Shown piece after piece: positions 54,448 through 64,000 of a stretch of 64,000 nt of DNA. Source of the stretch: Hawksworthiomyces lignivorus (lineage: Eukaryota > Ascomycota > Sordariomycetes > Ophiostomatales > Ophiostomataceae). Both the position numbers and the translations under genes were made by a program. Within the stretch, counting starts at the first letter, position 1. Each line of letters opens with the position of its first letter. Under the pieces are notes generated by a model that worked only from the letters and a program-made list of their open reading frames with translations, did no database searches and was not told the DNA's origin. The stretch is from contig NTMA01000032.1 in NCBI GenBank assembly GCA_002917075.1, positions 62,001 through 126,000 of the forward strand. The letters are read 5' to 3'.

Positions 54448-55689
54448 CTAACTACTTGCGCTGGCAGCAGCGGCGGCTGCTGCTGCGGATGCCTTCTGTT
54501 CTGCCTCGGTCGCGACCAGGCTGAGGATGCGCACGGCGTTGCCGCCCATGACGGCGGCAGCGGCGTCGGTGCCGTCGCCGAGGGCCTTGGCGACAGCGTC
54601 CGAGTTCATGCTGGTGCTCTCCCAGACGCCCTGCTCGTCGGCGCCGTCCTCGACGGGGGGGAAGAAGGGGTGGTCGGTGCCGAACAGGAGGCGGTCGACG
54701 CCCTTGGGGCCGGAGGCGGCGAGGGCGGCCTGCAGACCGACGTCGGAGTAGACGACGGCGTCGAGGTAGATCTGCTCGTGCAGGACGTCCCAGATGCTGC
54801 GGCGGCCCTGGACGGTGCGCCAGAGGTGGGCGTCGTGGCGCAGGCAGCTCTCGATGCGGCCGGCGAGGAACGGCAGCGTGCCGCCGCTGTGGGCGAGCAG
54901 CAGGCGCAGCTTGGGCAGCCGGTCGAAGACGCCGGCCAGGTACAGGCGGGTGATGGCGATGGTGGTCTCCATGGGGAAGCCGAGGGCGAGGGGCAGCACG
55001 TGGCCGTACTCGCCGGTGGTGCCGCCGCGCGGGCCCCAGACGGTGCTGGGCAGGCCGTAGTGCGGGTGCACAAACACGATGAGCCCCGCGTCGGCCAGCG
55101 CCGCGAACACGGGCTCCATCTCCGGGTCGTCGAGCCCCGCGCCCTTGCCCAGCCCGCCCGTGCCGAGGATCACGCCGCGGCAGAAGGGCAGCGCCGCCGC
55201 CTGCGCGATGGACGCGAGCAGGGCCGGCCGCGGCGCCGTCAGCGGCAGCGTGGCGAAGAAGAAGAGCCGGCCCGGGTTCGCGGCGCACAGCGTCGAGAAG
55301 CCCGTGTTGACCGAGGCGGCCAAGTCCGCCGCGCGGTCCGACTCGACAAAGTCCAGCCACGGGTTGGCCAGCGACAGCACCGACACGTCGATGCCGTGCG
55401 TGTCCATAAAGTGCAGCTTCTGGGCGACCGAGGCGTAGTGGCTCGTGAGCGGCCGGCCCGGCAGGGAATGCGGGGCTACCGCGACCGCCTCCTTGCCCGC
55501 CGCCTTAGCCTCTTCTTCGGCCTGCCGCAGCGGCTCGAGCTCGGTGGCCAGCAGGATGATGCGCGGGTCCGCGGTGCCCGGGAAGGAGCGCACAATCGGG
55601 ATGTCAGAGCGGGCTTCCAGGATCTGGATGTACTCCGGAGGGTACATGTGGGTGTGGACGTCCACGACAGGAGTCTTTGCCGGCGCCAT
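54448..55689 (-). CDS. Metal-dependent amidohydrolase, ACMSD / amidohydrolase-2 family
   Basis: A 413-aa TIM-barrel enzyme resembling 2-amino-3-carboxymuconate 6-semialdehyde decarboxylase (ACMSD) and related fungal decarboxylases; the true substrate is unknown. Seen metal ligands in the usual order: HxH in VVDVHTHMYPPEY (H12, H14), a His in VFVHPHYG (H208 or H210), H267 in LLLAHSGG, and D339 in LLFGTDHPFF. A residue range of about 40-95 (FPGTADPRIILLATE onward) forms the substrate-lid region typical of this subfamily. The C-terminus is an Ala-rich tail. It is intronless, with a start at the ATG at 55689. A G-run repeat lies 16 bp upstream of the start. The last enzyme residues and the Laa1 stop face each other, 191 bp apart. 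The kynurenine-branch role of ACMSD is only a possibility: no other pathway gene is nearby. Confidence 0.85.
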   Translation of the reverse strand: MAPAKTPVVDVHTHMYPPEYIQILEARSDIPIVRSFPGTADPRIILLATELEPLRQAEEEAKAAGKEAVAVAPHSLPGRPLTSHYASVAQKLHFMDTHGIDVSVLSLANPWLDFVESDRAADLAASVNTGFSTLCAANPGRLFFFATLPLTAPRPALLASIAQAAALPFCRGVILGTGGLGKGAGLDDPEMEPVFAALADAGLIVFVHPHYGLPSTVWGPRGGTTGEYGHVLPLALGFPMETTIAITRLYLAGVFDRLPKLRLLLAHSGGTLPFLAGRIESCLRHDAHLWRTVQGRRSIWDVLHEQIYLDAVVYSDVGLQAALAASGPKGVDRLLFGTDHPFFPPVEDGADEQGVWESTSMNSDAVAKALGDGTDAAAAVMGGNAVRILSLVATEAEQKASAAAAAAAASASS

Positions 55690-56836
55690 GGTGCTGGGTC
55701 GGATGGGGGATGGGGGATGGGGGATGGGGTGGGAAGGGCGGGTGTGAGAGGGGAGCAGGTTTGCAAACGTTGATCTGCAGCTCCCTCGCAGGAAATCCGG
55801 ATCAAGATCCAGATTCGTCTCTTTTTACAATTCTTGGGTCTCTATGTCATAAGGTGTGCCCCATTTATAGCAATCAACAGAAACCGGCCTGTCCCTAGCA
55901 GCAGCTCTACAAGTATGTGCTCCCAAGATTCTGCGCCTAAAGCGTGTCCGTCTGCATTTCCGAGTTACAACCGGACACGGCCCTCCGCATGTCGTGCAGT
56001 TGTTCAGTCGCTAGCTTTAAAGACCACCAGATCAGCGGTGCCCACCAGCAGGCTGACGCCGTCTCTTGTCTCGCTGGCTACCCCATCCACTTCATTCAGA
56101 TACGCATTCTGGCCCCCTTGGCCCCTCTTTGATAAACCATTGACCCTCTCTTATCTCTGCCAACCCCCCAACTATCTGCCTGTATCTGCATGCGCTGTAT
56201 GTACATACTGTATCTCCCCCCAATCTAATCTCTCTATCTCTCTATCTTATCTGCCGATGCGAAGCGCAAGACATGCTTGCGCTCCACGGAACTAGTGTGT
56301 CATTTTATTGTCATTCTTTGTCGGTAGTAATATCCTGCGGAGAACTAGTTTCTGCGGATAGCATACAGTAGTAAACGTTAATCGTATTTATTAGCCAATC
56401 CTGCAAGGATAGCATAGTTACATGATAGCACTGTAGTTGATATACCACAGCCACCAGAACAAGCGAGCGCGAACACCGAGTCACCCACCTGAGTCGCCCA
56501 CCTGAGATAATAATGGCCCTATGTTGGATCCTGCAGAGACAAAGACGGCTCTGCAGTCTAAGGCAAACGGAACTGGCCGATGTCTTACAAGTACAAGTAA
56601 ACTAGCACACGAGCACATGATACGGTCCAGCCGAATGTTCTCTATATCTTTTCTTTTTCTAGACCTCTTCTCTCTTTGTCGTAGTACGAATCTGGTTTTC
56701 TTTTTTAATTCTTCTGCACTCCAACCAATATATCCTCCGCTTGTGATTTCCTTGCAAACAAAGTCATCACGTGTAGTTTGAATCCGAAAATATTACTGTA
56801 CTATCGTGCAATTGCCCACATACTCAGACCCAAAAA
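55690..56836. other. Divergent promoter region between the amidohydrolase and the dioxygenase
   Basis: About 1.15 kb, with a G-run repeat at its left end (described separately) and C/T-rich stretches near 56130-56250 (CTCTCTATCTCTCTATC). No gene was recognised. Confidence 0.55.
55705..55729 (+). promoter_or_regulatory. G-quadruplex-like G-run repeat upstream of the amidohydrolase start
   Basis: G-runs at 55705-55709, 55712-55716, 55719-55723 and 55726-55729 are separated by AT dinucleotides, with further GGG at 55731-55733 and 55736-55738. It fits the G3+N1-7 quadruplex pattern on the + strand, which is the template strand of the minus-strand gene that starts at 55689. Any regulatory effect is inference. 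Confidence 0.6.
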
Positions 56837-58086
56837 ATGGAGAGAGCAGCTGTCTCTGACGATGGTCTGGTGATCCCTGTAAGAGCCCTTTCCGTGTTCG
56901 TTTTGCATATAGAATTAGGTCACAGGAAAAAAGAAAAGAAAGGCAAAGGAAAAAAAAAAAAGAAAACAATGCATATTGACAGTGCCAGCTCATCGACCTC
57001 TCCAAATTCCTAGAGGGCAACGAGGAGCAGCGGCTGGAGACGGCCAAGGCGATGCTGCACGGCTTCCAGACGGCCGGCTTCGTGTACCTGCAGAACACGC
57101 CCATCAAGACGGCCGAGCGCGAGAAGGTCTTTGAGATGTCGAGCCGCTTCTTCAAGCTGCCCCTCGACGACAAGCTGGAGATCGGCTGGACGTCGCCCGA
57201 GGCCAACCGCGGGTACTCGGCGCCCGGCCGCGAGAAGGTGACGCAGCTCAAGAACAGCGCGGACGTGGCCAAGCTCAAGGAGCAGGTGCCCGACATCAAG
57301 GAGAGCATCGAGATCGGCCGCGAGGGCGAGGAGAACCACCCGAACCTGTGGCCGGACGAGTCGACGGCGGCGGCGGCGGCCGTGGACCTGGCGGGCTTCA
57401 AGGCCACGATGCTGGCCTTCCACGACTCGTGCAAGGCGGTGCACGTGGAGGTGATGCGCGCCATCGCCGTCGGCATGGGCCTGTCGGCGACCTTCTTCGA
57501 CGACTTTGTCGACGTCGGCGACAACACGCTGCGGCTGCTGCACTACCCGTCCGTGTCGCGCGACGTGTTCCGCCTCAACCCTGGCCAGGTGCGCGCCGGC
57601 GAGCACTCCGACTACGGCTCCATCACCCTGCTCTTCCAGGACGACCGCGGCGGCCTGCAGGTCAAGAGCCCCAACGGCAAGTTCGTCGACGCCACCCCCA
57701 TCCCCGACACCATCGTCGTCAACGCCGGCGACCTGCTCGCCCGCTGGAGCAACGACACCATCAAGAGCACCATCCACCGCGTCGTCGAGCCGCCGCCGAA
57801 GCCTTCCGCCGCCGACCAGGACTCGTACCCGCCGCGGTACAGCGTTGCGTATGTTCCCTTCTCTTCTTTTTCTCCTCTCACTCTACGTGGACTTCCATAG
57901 CTTTTTTTTGTGGAAAATCTTACTAACTGCCTTCGCCTTCTCTCAAATTACAGCTACTTCTGCAACCCCAACTTCAAGAGCCACATCGAGGCCATCCCGG
58001 GAACGTTTGCGACGGAGACAGAAAAGAAGTACGAGGGCATCAACAGCGGCCAGTACCTGGTGCAGCGGCTTGCAGCCACGTACTAA
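56837..58086 (+). CDS. 2-oxoglutarate/Fe(II)-dependent dioxygenase (isopenicillin N synthase-like)
   Basis: A 344-aa cytosolic oxidoreductase of the DIOX_N plus 2OG-FeII_Oxy architecture; the substrate cannot be told from sequence. Exons 56837-56878, 56989-57848 and 57954-58086. Introns are 110 nt (GTAAGA...GCCAG) and 105 nt (GTATGT, TACTAAC branch at about 57921, TACAG). Seen: N-terminal IPLIDLSKFL and GFQTAGFVYLQN, then the iron triad H220 and D222 in GEHSDYGSITLLFQ and H277 in STIHRVV, with the 2-oxoglutarate-binding R297xS299 in PPRYSVAYF. The C-terminus has FCNPNFKSHIEAIPG. Similar fungal enzymes include many of unknown role; the gene is not inside a recognisable metabolite cluster. Confidence 0.88.
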
Positions 58087-58795
58087 GCGTGCAAAAACAA
58101 ATCAAAACAAAACAAAATAAAAATAGTTAAATGAGTAAAAAATGACATGGGTTCGAAGCAAATTCTACAGTCATGCCACATACAACGAGAAAGAGTGTTT
58201 ATTTTCTGGTGGAATCAGTCGACACTCGCGTCTTCATCACGGCCTTCTTTGCGTGCTTCTTCTCATTTCCTATCCACAATTAGTACACGTGCTGTTACAC
58301 GTGATCAATGTTAAGCACTTTTTCTCGCTTGGATAACAAAGACAACCGTGCGCTAGCCAGCCAACCAATCATATCATGTAATCTGTATACAAAAAAGGAA
58401 GCCTCGCCCCGCCGGTGCCACTTTCCCCCTTCTGTTGCTGCGCTTTGTCCGCTAGACAGAAAGAAGGCAAACGCCGGTTCCATCGCCAGAAAATCCCATT
58501 AAAAAATAGGAAACACCAAAAAAAGTGGTCAAAGGCTTCTTACGTGACAACGATCTCCACTGGAAATCTGACTACGCCCTCGCCGTGACTCTTGCAAACT
58601 CATACTGTATTCCTTGCAGGGGGCCCCTCTTCCATCTCCACAGGCTGATCAGTTCCTTTCTCTCCTTTCTCTCAATCAAACTACTACACACTACTCACTA
58701 CAGCCTGCCTCTGATTAGCCTTGTTATCCGCCTCTCGTCTTTTGTTCATTCAAACAATGCTGAGATAGTTCTCTCGGGAGAGAGAGGCAAACGAC
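58087..58795. other. Intergenic between the dioxygenase and the kelch-BTB gene
   Basis: About 700 bp. The right half (58600-58790) is C/T-rich, as in other promoters here. No gene was seen. Confidence 0.6.
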
Positions 58796-61509
58796 ATGGC
58801 TCAGCCCTCTACTCCTGGGTCCCATTTCCACAATCATATCCAACAACCGTCGTCCTCTGCGAGTTCGCCTGCTTCACTAACACCGGGTACAACTCCTCTG
58901 GCTCCGTCGCCCCCCGGCGCCTATACGTCTCTTTTCGGCGGCCCTCCGCTTGCACAACCCGCATCCGCCTCCGCTCCTACAGCCTCTGCCGCATCTGCCG
59001 CCTCCTCCGCCCTTCAGCCGGCTTCCATCCCGGCTCCAGGCTCCGTCCTGTCTTTCGCCTCCTCTTCCCTGGCCCCGGCTGGCCCCGGTGGCACGGGCTC
59101 CGGCACAGGCACCCCGATGTCAGTCGCTTCATCGTCAAACAATACATATATCATGCCAAATTCGCCCATGAAGAACCGCATCGGCATGGACGGCTACCGG
59201 CCCAAGGTGACTCGCACCCTGGGCCAGCGGCCTGCCTGTCTCGTCAATGCCTCGGTCACGTACTGCGGCAACAATCAGATCTACGCCTTTGGCGGCTTTG
59301 ATCAATACACCGATGAGGTATACAACCACGTTCTCCGACTGGACTTGGTGAGCCAGCAGTGGAGCCTAGTCGATAACTATGGGGACATCCCCGGCGTGCG
59401 CATGGGTGAGTCACCTCCCGTCTTCTTTTCTATGGCTTTGTGTCTCTCCGTCATTGTTTCCGACCAACTGACCGATCAGGCCACACGGCTACCCTCTACC
59501 AGGGCGACAAGCTCCTTGTCTTCGGCGGCGAGAACGAACATCGAACCTACCTGTCCGACCTCATCGTCTTTGATCTGAAGACTGCTCACTGGACCCAGCC
59601 ACAAGTCTTGGGCCCGATCCCCAAGGGCCGCGCGCGGCATGCGGCCGTCCTGCACGAAGACAAGCTATTCATCATCGGCGGCATCACCGGGCACGACAAC
59701 TACGTTCTCGACGATATCTGCTACCTCGACCTCAAGACATTTACGTGGTCCCGCGCATGGCGCTTCGTCGGTCGCTTCGACCACTCGGCATATATCTGGG
59801 GCGACCGCGTCTGGGTCTTCGGCGGCCTGAGCGAGGACATGGACAAAGTGAGCGACCTCTGGTGGCTCGACCTTAAGGGCAGTCCAGCCTTCCAGTCGGC
59901 GCCGCACGTCGGCTCTTTCTTCGACCGGCAAGGTGCTGGCACTGGCAGCAGCACCCGCAACGGCAGCTCACCGCGGCCAGGTTACGCTATTGCGCAGTCG
60001 TCTGCCGTGGGCGCCTCAGGGTACGCGGCCAACTCGCGCACTGCGCAGGTTAACACGCCCTCATTCCAGCTCAAGTCTTATGCACCCGTGGCACCGGGCT
60101 CTATCTCCGCGCTCAAGTTCTTCTCGGGGCCCAACATCCCCAACCAGGGGTCCGGCATCCACTTCCACGTGTACTCATCTGGCATGCTGCTGGATTTTGT
60201 CACGCCGGCGCCGACCATCACGTCGCGCGATTGCTCGCTGTCGACGCTGGACCTAGCTACGCTGCGCTGGCAGAAGCTTGCCGAGGGCCGCGAGATCTTC
60301 AAGTCCGGCTACCGCTGGCACTACTGCACGATGAACGAGGACGGCACCAAGGCCTGGCTGCTCGGCTGCCCCACAGACCCCAGCTCCATCGAACTCGGCG
60401 CTAACGGCCTCGAGGAGTACCTCAGCGATGTTATGGAGATTGATCTGCGGCGCTTCGGCTTCCTGGGCAACACGCTTGGTCCGGACGCCGTGTCGGGTCT
60501 CATGGGCCCGCGACCGTCGTCGTCGCGCGTGCGCCACGCCGACCCGCCCTCCAAGGGCCTGGGCTCCGACCTGGCCCGCCTCTTCGATCAGCCGCCCGAG
60601 ACGGGCAGCGGCTGCGACTTCATCGTGACCGCCCACTCGGGCAACTGGGAGGACGACGGCGACGACGCCGTCGGCTCCGCCCTGATCACCGCGGGCGCCG
60701 GTGGCAGCGGCAGCGGCAGCGTCTGGCTGGCACCAGATGCGCCAACGTCGCCACCGATCCACGTGCACCGGCTGATCCTGCAGGCGCGGTGGCCGCACTT
60801 TGCGCGGCTGTGGTCCTCGCAGATGGCCGAGTTCCACACCAAGAAGATGCACATCCCCGAGCCGTACAGTGTGGTGCGGGCGTTTCTATTCTACCTGTAC
60901 ACGGACCGGATCGATCCTGCGAGCCCGTCAGACGACGTGGGGGGCGGCGGCGTTGGCGGAGCCTCTTCGTCTTCTTCGCGCAGAGGAGGGAGCCGGACCG
61001 GCGGCGGTGGAGGCAGCGCCAACAGCGGCGTCACGGCCGACCTCGCGGACGTCGCGGGCCTGTTGGTCATGTCCAACATCTACAACATCCCGCACCTTAG
61101 GCTGCTCTGCGTGAACCGCCTGTCCAAGGAGCTCGACGTCGAGCACGCCTGCATCATCTGGCACTGCGCCAGCCTGGCCAACGAGGAGTGGCTGCGCAAG
61201 CGTGCCGCCGGCTTCTGCCTGACCCACTGGGGCCGCATCGTGCGCTCGCCGGGCTTCCTGCGCCTGCCCCGCGCCGCCCTGGTCGAGCTCTCGCAGGAGA
61301 TCGACACCGAGGGCCGCGTCATAGGCGGCGATGAGGCCGATCTTTTCGGCTCGGCGCTGCTGGACGGCACGCGCTTTGGCGGCGGCGCCGACGACGAGGA
61401 CGATGACGGCACGGGGCTGGCACGGCGCAAGGAGAGCATGAGCAGCAGCCACCCGTCGCAGATGGCCGAGTCGGAGATGGACGAGGACGAGGACGACATG
61501 ATGTCTTGA
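58796..61509 (+). CDS. Kelch-repeat and BTB-domain protein (LZTR1/Ral2-like)
   Basis: An 879-aa protein with exons 58796-59405 and 59480-61509 (intron 74 nt, GTGAGT...GATCAG; G|GC phase). The first 130 residues are Ser/Pro/Ala-rich. Kelch repeats follow: QIYAFGGFDQYTDEVYNHV, KLLVFGGENEHRTYLSDL, KLFIIGGITGHDNYVLDD, RVWVFGGLSEDMDKVSDL, each with the GG and following aromatic-x-W pattern (for example TAHWTQP, TFTWSRA). A less regular region then leads to a BTB/POZ domain starting near CDFIVTAHSG and continuing as HVHRLILQARWPHFARLW and EPYSVVRAFLFYLYTDRI, with a BACK-like helical end (LRLLCVNRLSKELDVEHAC). Two Gly/Ser linkers interrupt the BTB fold. An acidic tail ends DEDEDDMMS. Kelch-BTB order recalls human LZTR1 and fission-yeast Ral2, which act on Ras; that role here is inference. 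Confidence 0.85.
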
Positions 61510-64000
61510 GGGATGTGGGGACCGAGGAGGAAGAGGAGAGGCAGAGAGTAGGGATAGAAAAGCAAGAAGCGGAAAGGAGCGGGGGAAGCAAAGAAAAAAA
61601 AAACTTATATAAAGGAAAAAGGGAGGATTCTCTCTGGATGAACTTAAAACGAAAGTTTCGGGCAGCATGGAAGATTCAGGCGTTTCTTATGTTTTTTTAA
61701 GGGCCCCTCTTTGCTATTCCTGCGAGGCGATTTCCGGAAGATGATTTTATGGTTACACGTCATTCTCTTTTGTTTTGCTAAACTATTTTTTTTCTCTCTA
61801 TATTTTGACCCGCTTGACGGTCTCTGCTTGGGCCATTCAGAAATCCCCAAAATCGATAAAAACAAAAAAGATGTGGAGAGAACCCTCTGGTCAATTTATG
61901 CATGGTATGCAGATACAAACTAAGAGGGACGGCGAGGGGCCATTGGGATATTGCAAATAAGACGAAAGACTTTCTTAGGCCTTTTTTCTTCTTCTCTTCA
62001 CTTATTTCCTCTTTCTCTTGGTTCACGTTTATGCCGGAGTCTATGAGAGTCTTTTTCTATGCTCTGCTGTTCCTTTTTGTTCGCCCTGTCTTTTGCCTGG
62101 CTTCCCTTTTATTTCCTTGCTTTCCTAGCCAACACGATATGAAGTCAAAATATAAGTAGTGCTAAGCTAGAAAGGCTACATACCGACTAAAACTACTTTA
62201 CTTGACGGTGTAATGTCAACCGTGTTATGAAATCTATTATAAGACTTATAAAAGTCTATTTATAACGAGATTGCTCTTAATATGATAGTGGACAATTTGT
62301 TGCAGCCCGCCTGTTTTGGGGAATCTCACTGGCAATGCTCATTAGTGATGGGCCACGATGATAGTGCGATTTCCACGACAGCTTCAAGAGCTTACCCGCG
62401 TTGTGGTTGCCCTGTCATCTCGAGAATTCATGGTTTGTCGCTCCGAGTTGACAAATTGATTTTCCACGCGATCACAATATCCAACTCTCCGGTACAGGCC
62501 CAATAGGCTATTCAATCCAGCTACTTCACAAAGGACAGGGCCGACACCAGTTCAGAGAAATCGACTTGAACTGATGTGAACCCATACCCTACGACATTTT
62601 TCGTTTTTCGACTTTCTTGTGGTATCTTATAACCTCTTTGCTGCGAACACCATCTTTACACTTGTTACTTCTATATGCATCCAGATAATCAGCAGCACAG
62701 TATGTTTAATGAATGCTTCCTTTCGACTCCGCACTTCATCGTATTGCTTTTCAGTTTTTTGGCCGGCTGGTTCCGCCGACTACGTCTATAAAGCATCGGA
62801 CCGATCGTGTCATTGTTTTCGCTCCCGAAAATATACTATCACACCTATTCAAGAACTTTGACTATATCACTGACTGCATGTGACTAGCATCATCTCATAT
62901 TTGGCGTCGGCTGGAGGAACTCGTAAGTCCATTCCACAGATCTTGGAACTTTATATCAACAAGTTTTAGGACGTCATCATATAGTCCGATGTCCTTATTG
63001 TGCTCCAATGACATCTACTTGGGAAGGTCTCAGATGTTCTTGATGGAGTAGTATGTGCTTTCTCTCAATCTAGACATCGTATGTCAGCTTGGCTGGTGCA
63101 ACTCTTATATTGAGATGTTCGAACTGAGTAGGGGGGAAGGCGAACAACGTAGCCCGTGGAAGTGTAAGATGTTTCGAGATGTAAGCCAATGGCGTTAAGT
63201 AATCAGAGACCAAAGTATTTGTCCTCCGAAAGCCCTCCGAGTATGCCTTTTTCACATTGGTTCTCAAATTTACGACAGATCCATCTAGACTGCCCAGAGG
63301 TGTGAAGAAGGTCTTCCTTCTCTACAAGGGCAAAACTCGACGTCCGTCTTTGTTGTGCCAAGATTGGCTTAATTGCACCGATTGGATTAACTCTAATTCA
63401 ACGGTTGTTTGTAAAGTGAATTTTCCAGAAATAATCCTGACGCAGCATGTATTTGATGTAGAGATCTTTTCCTAAGAACTTGCATTACTAGATATAGCTA
63501 AACAAAAAAGATCTAAGTATCCAAATCAGCATGCTATTCCCAAACTCATCTTCAAATTGGCCAGCATCAGCTCCGTTGACTGATTCTGTAGTGCGATACA
63601 TTTCTCATCTACAGCCCACTGTGCATGTATAGGTATCGAAGAGATGGATGCTGTAATCAAAATGGACGAAATTCAGTGTGGAATATCTATTAAGACGACG
63701 TGGACTTGACAATACCTGTAATATGATAATGGAAACTTGACCCCTTTTTCTTGCTTGTGTAAAGAAGTAGTTGTGGTCTACTTATATAAAAGTGCTAGAG
63801 TTTTAGCTGACGCTACTATCACATGAATGCTTTCAGATTATGCAGTGTAAAAGCTGTGCTGTTGGTTTTATTTTACTTTATTCGTTTTAGTTATTTATCT
63901 TTGGCACATTTTAACCCTTCCTCCTCACGAGTTTGTCCTCTATTCAGCTGTTCATCTGAGAGAGACTAGAACAAGGAGGCTCTTTACAGTGAAATTTATA
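61510..64000. other. AT-rich right edge with possible gene relics
   Basis: No intact gene. From about 62160 on the sequence is AT-rich. On the minus strand, 63070-63267 is open (SDYLTPLAYISKHLTLPRAT, LFAFPPTQFEHLNIR) and a further piece near 62895-63010 reads IGLYDDVLKLVDIKFQDLW in another register. Together they look protein-like but I cannot name a family, and no splice joins are evident. Confidence 0.4.

Noticed and set aside
54421..55773. 450-codon open frame antisense to the amidohydrolase
   Set aside because: A shadow frame; Arg/Gly/Asp/Val-rich without motifs.
62238..62264. Short inverted repeat around AGACTTATAAAAGTCT
   Set aside because: Imperfect, six-base arms in AT-rich DNA; no transposon structure around it.

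Overview
This is a nuclear segment from a filamentous ascomycete, most likely a Sordariomycete. The evidence is housekeeping genes with short spliceosomal introns (about 60-130 nt, GTAxGT donors, CTAAC/CTGAC branch sites, CAG/TAG acceptors), coding sequence with very high GC at third codon positions, more AT-rich intergenic DNA, long pyrimidine-rich leaders and many homopolymer runs. I cannot name a genus. I found no tRNA, rRNA, CRISPR, intact transposon or secondary-metabolite cluster.

Layout. 2.5-4.3 kb: DEAD-box helicase Dbp8 (-). 8.1-9.8 kb: cell-wall-integrity MAPKK Mkk1 (+), behind a long pyrimidine-rich leader. 11.2-14.0 kb: pseudouridine synthase Pus7 (-, three exons). 15.2-16.7 kb: DUF676 alpha/beta hydrolase (+). 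17.1-17.8 kb: ER 3-hydroxyacyl-CoA dehydratase Phs1 (-). 19.1-19.6 kb: small Ser-rich protein of unknown function (-). 19.6-30.5 kb is a gene-poor island whose only recognisable content is a decayed cell-surface protein gene (24.9-26.8 kb, -) with a Ser-rich minisatellite stalk and a DUF6923-like domain. 30.6-31.0 kb: CYSTM-type Cys-rich micropeptide (+), tail to tail with a catalase (31.5-33.2 kb, -). 35.2-35.9 kb: Arl1 GTPase (-). 37.1-37.6 kb: ribosomal protein eL39 (+). 38.8-39.5 kb: Skp1 (-). 42.4-44.4 kb: GPI mannosyltransferase Smp3 (+). 45.0-45.4 kb: Pet100 (+), tail to tail with a TACO1/YebC-family protein (45.8-46.8 kb, -), which is divergent from the giant HEAT-repeat protein Laa1 (47.3-54.3 kb, +). 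54.4-55.7 kb: amidohydrolase of the ACMSD type (-). 56.8-58.1 kb: 2OG-Fe(II) dioxygenase (+). 58.8-61.5 kb: kelch-BTB protein (+). 61.5-64.0 kb: AT-rich with possible gene relics.

The genes are mostly independent housekeeping functions: ribosome biogenesis and RNA modification (Dbp8, Pus7, eL39), the secretory pathway (Arl1, Laa1, Smp3, Phs1), signalling and ubiquitin (Mkk1, Skp1, kelch-BTB), oxidative stress (catalase, CYSTM) and cytochrome oxidase biogenesis (Pet100, TACO1-like). Two tail-to-tail pairs share a theme, catalase/CYSTM and Pet100/TACO1-like, but whether that matters is inference. I saw no convincing new biological system. The most unusual items are the decayed surface-protein gene, alternative-splicing possibilities in Arl1 and the small Ser-rich gene, and a G-quadruplex-like tract at the start of the amidohydrolase gene.
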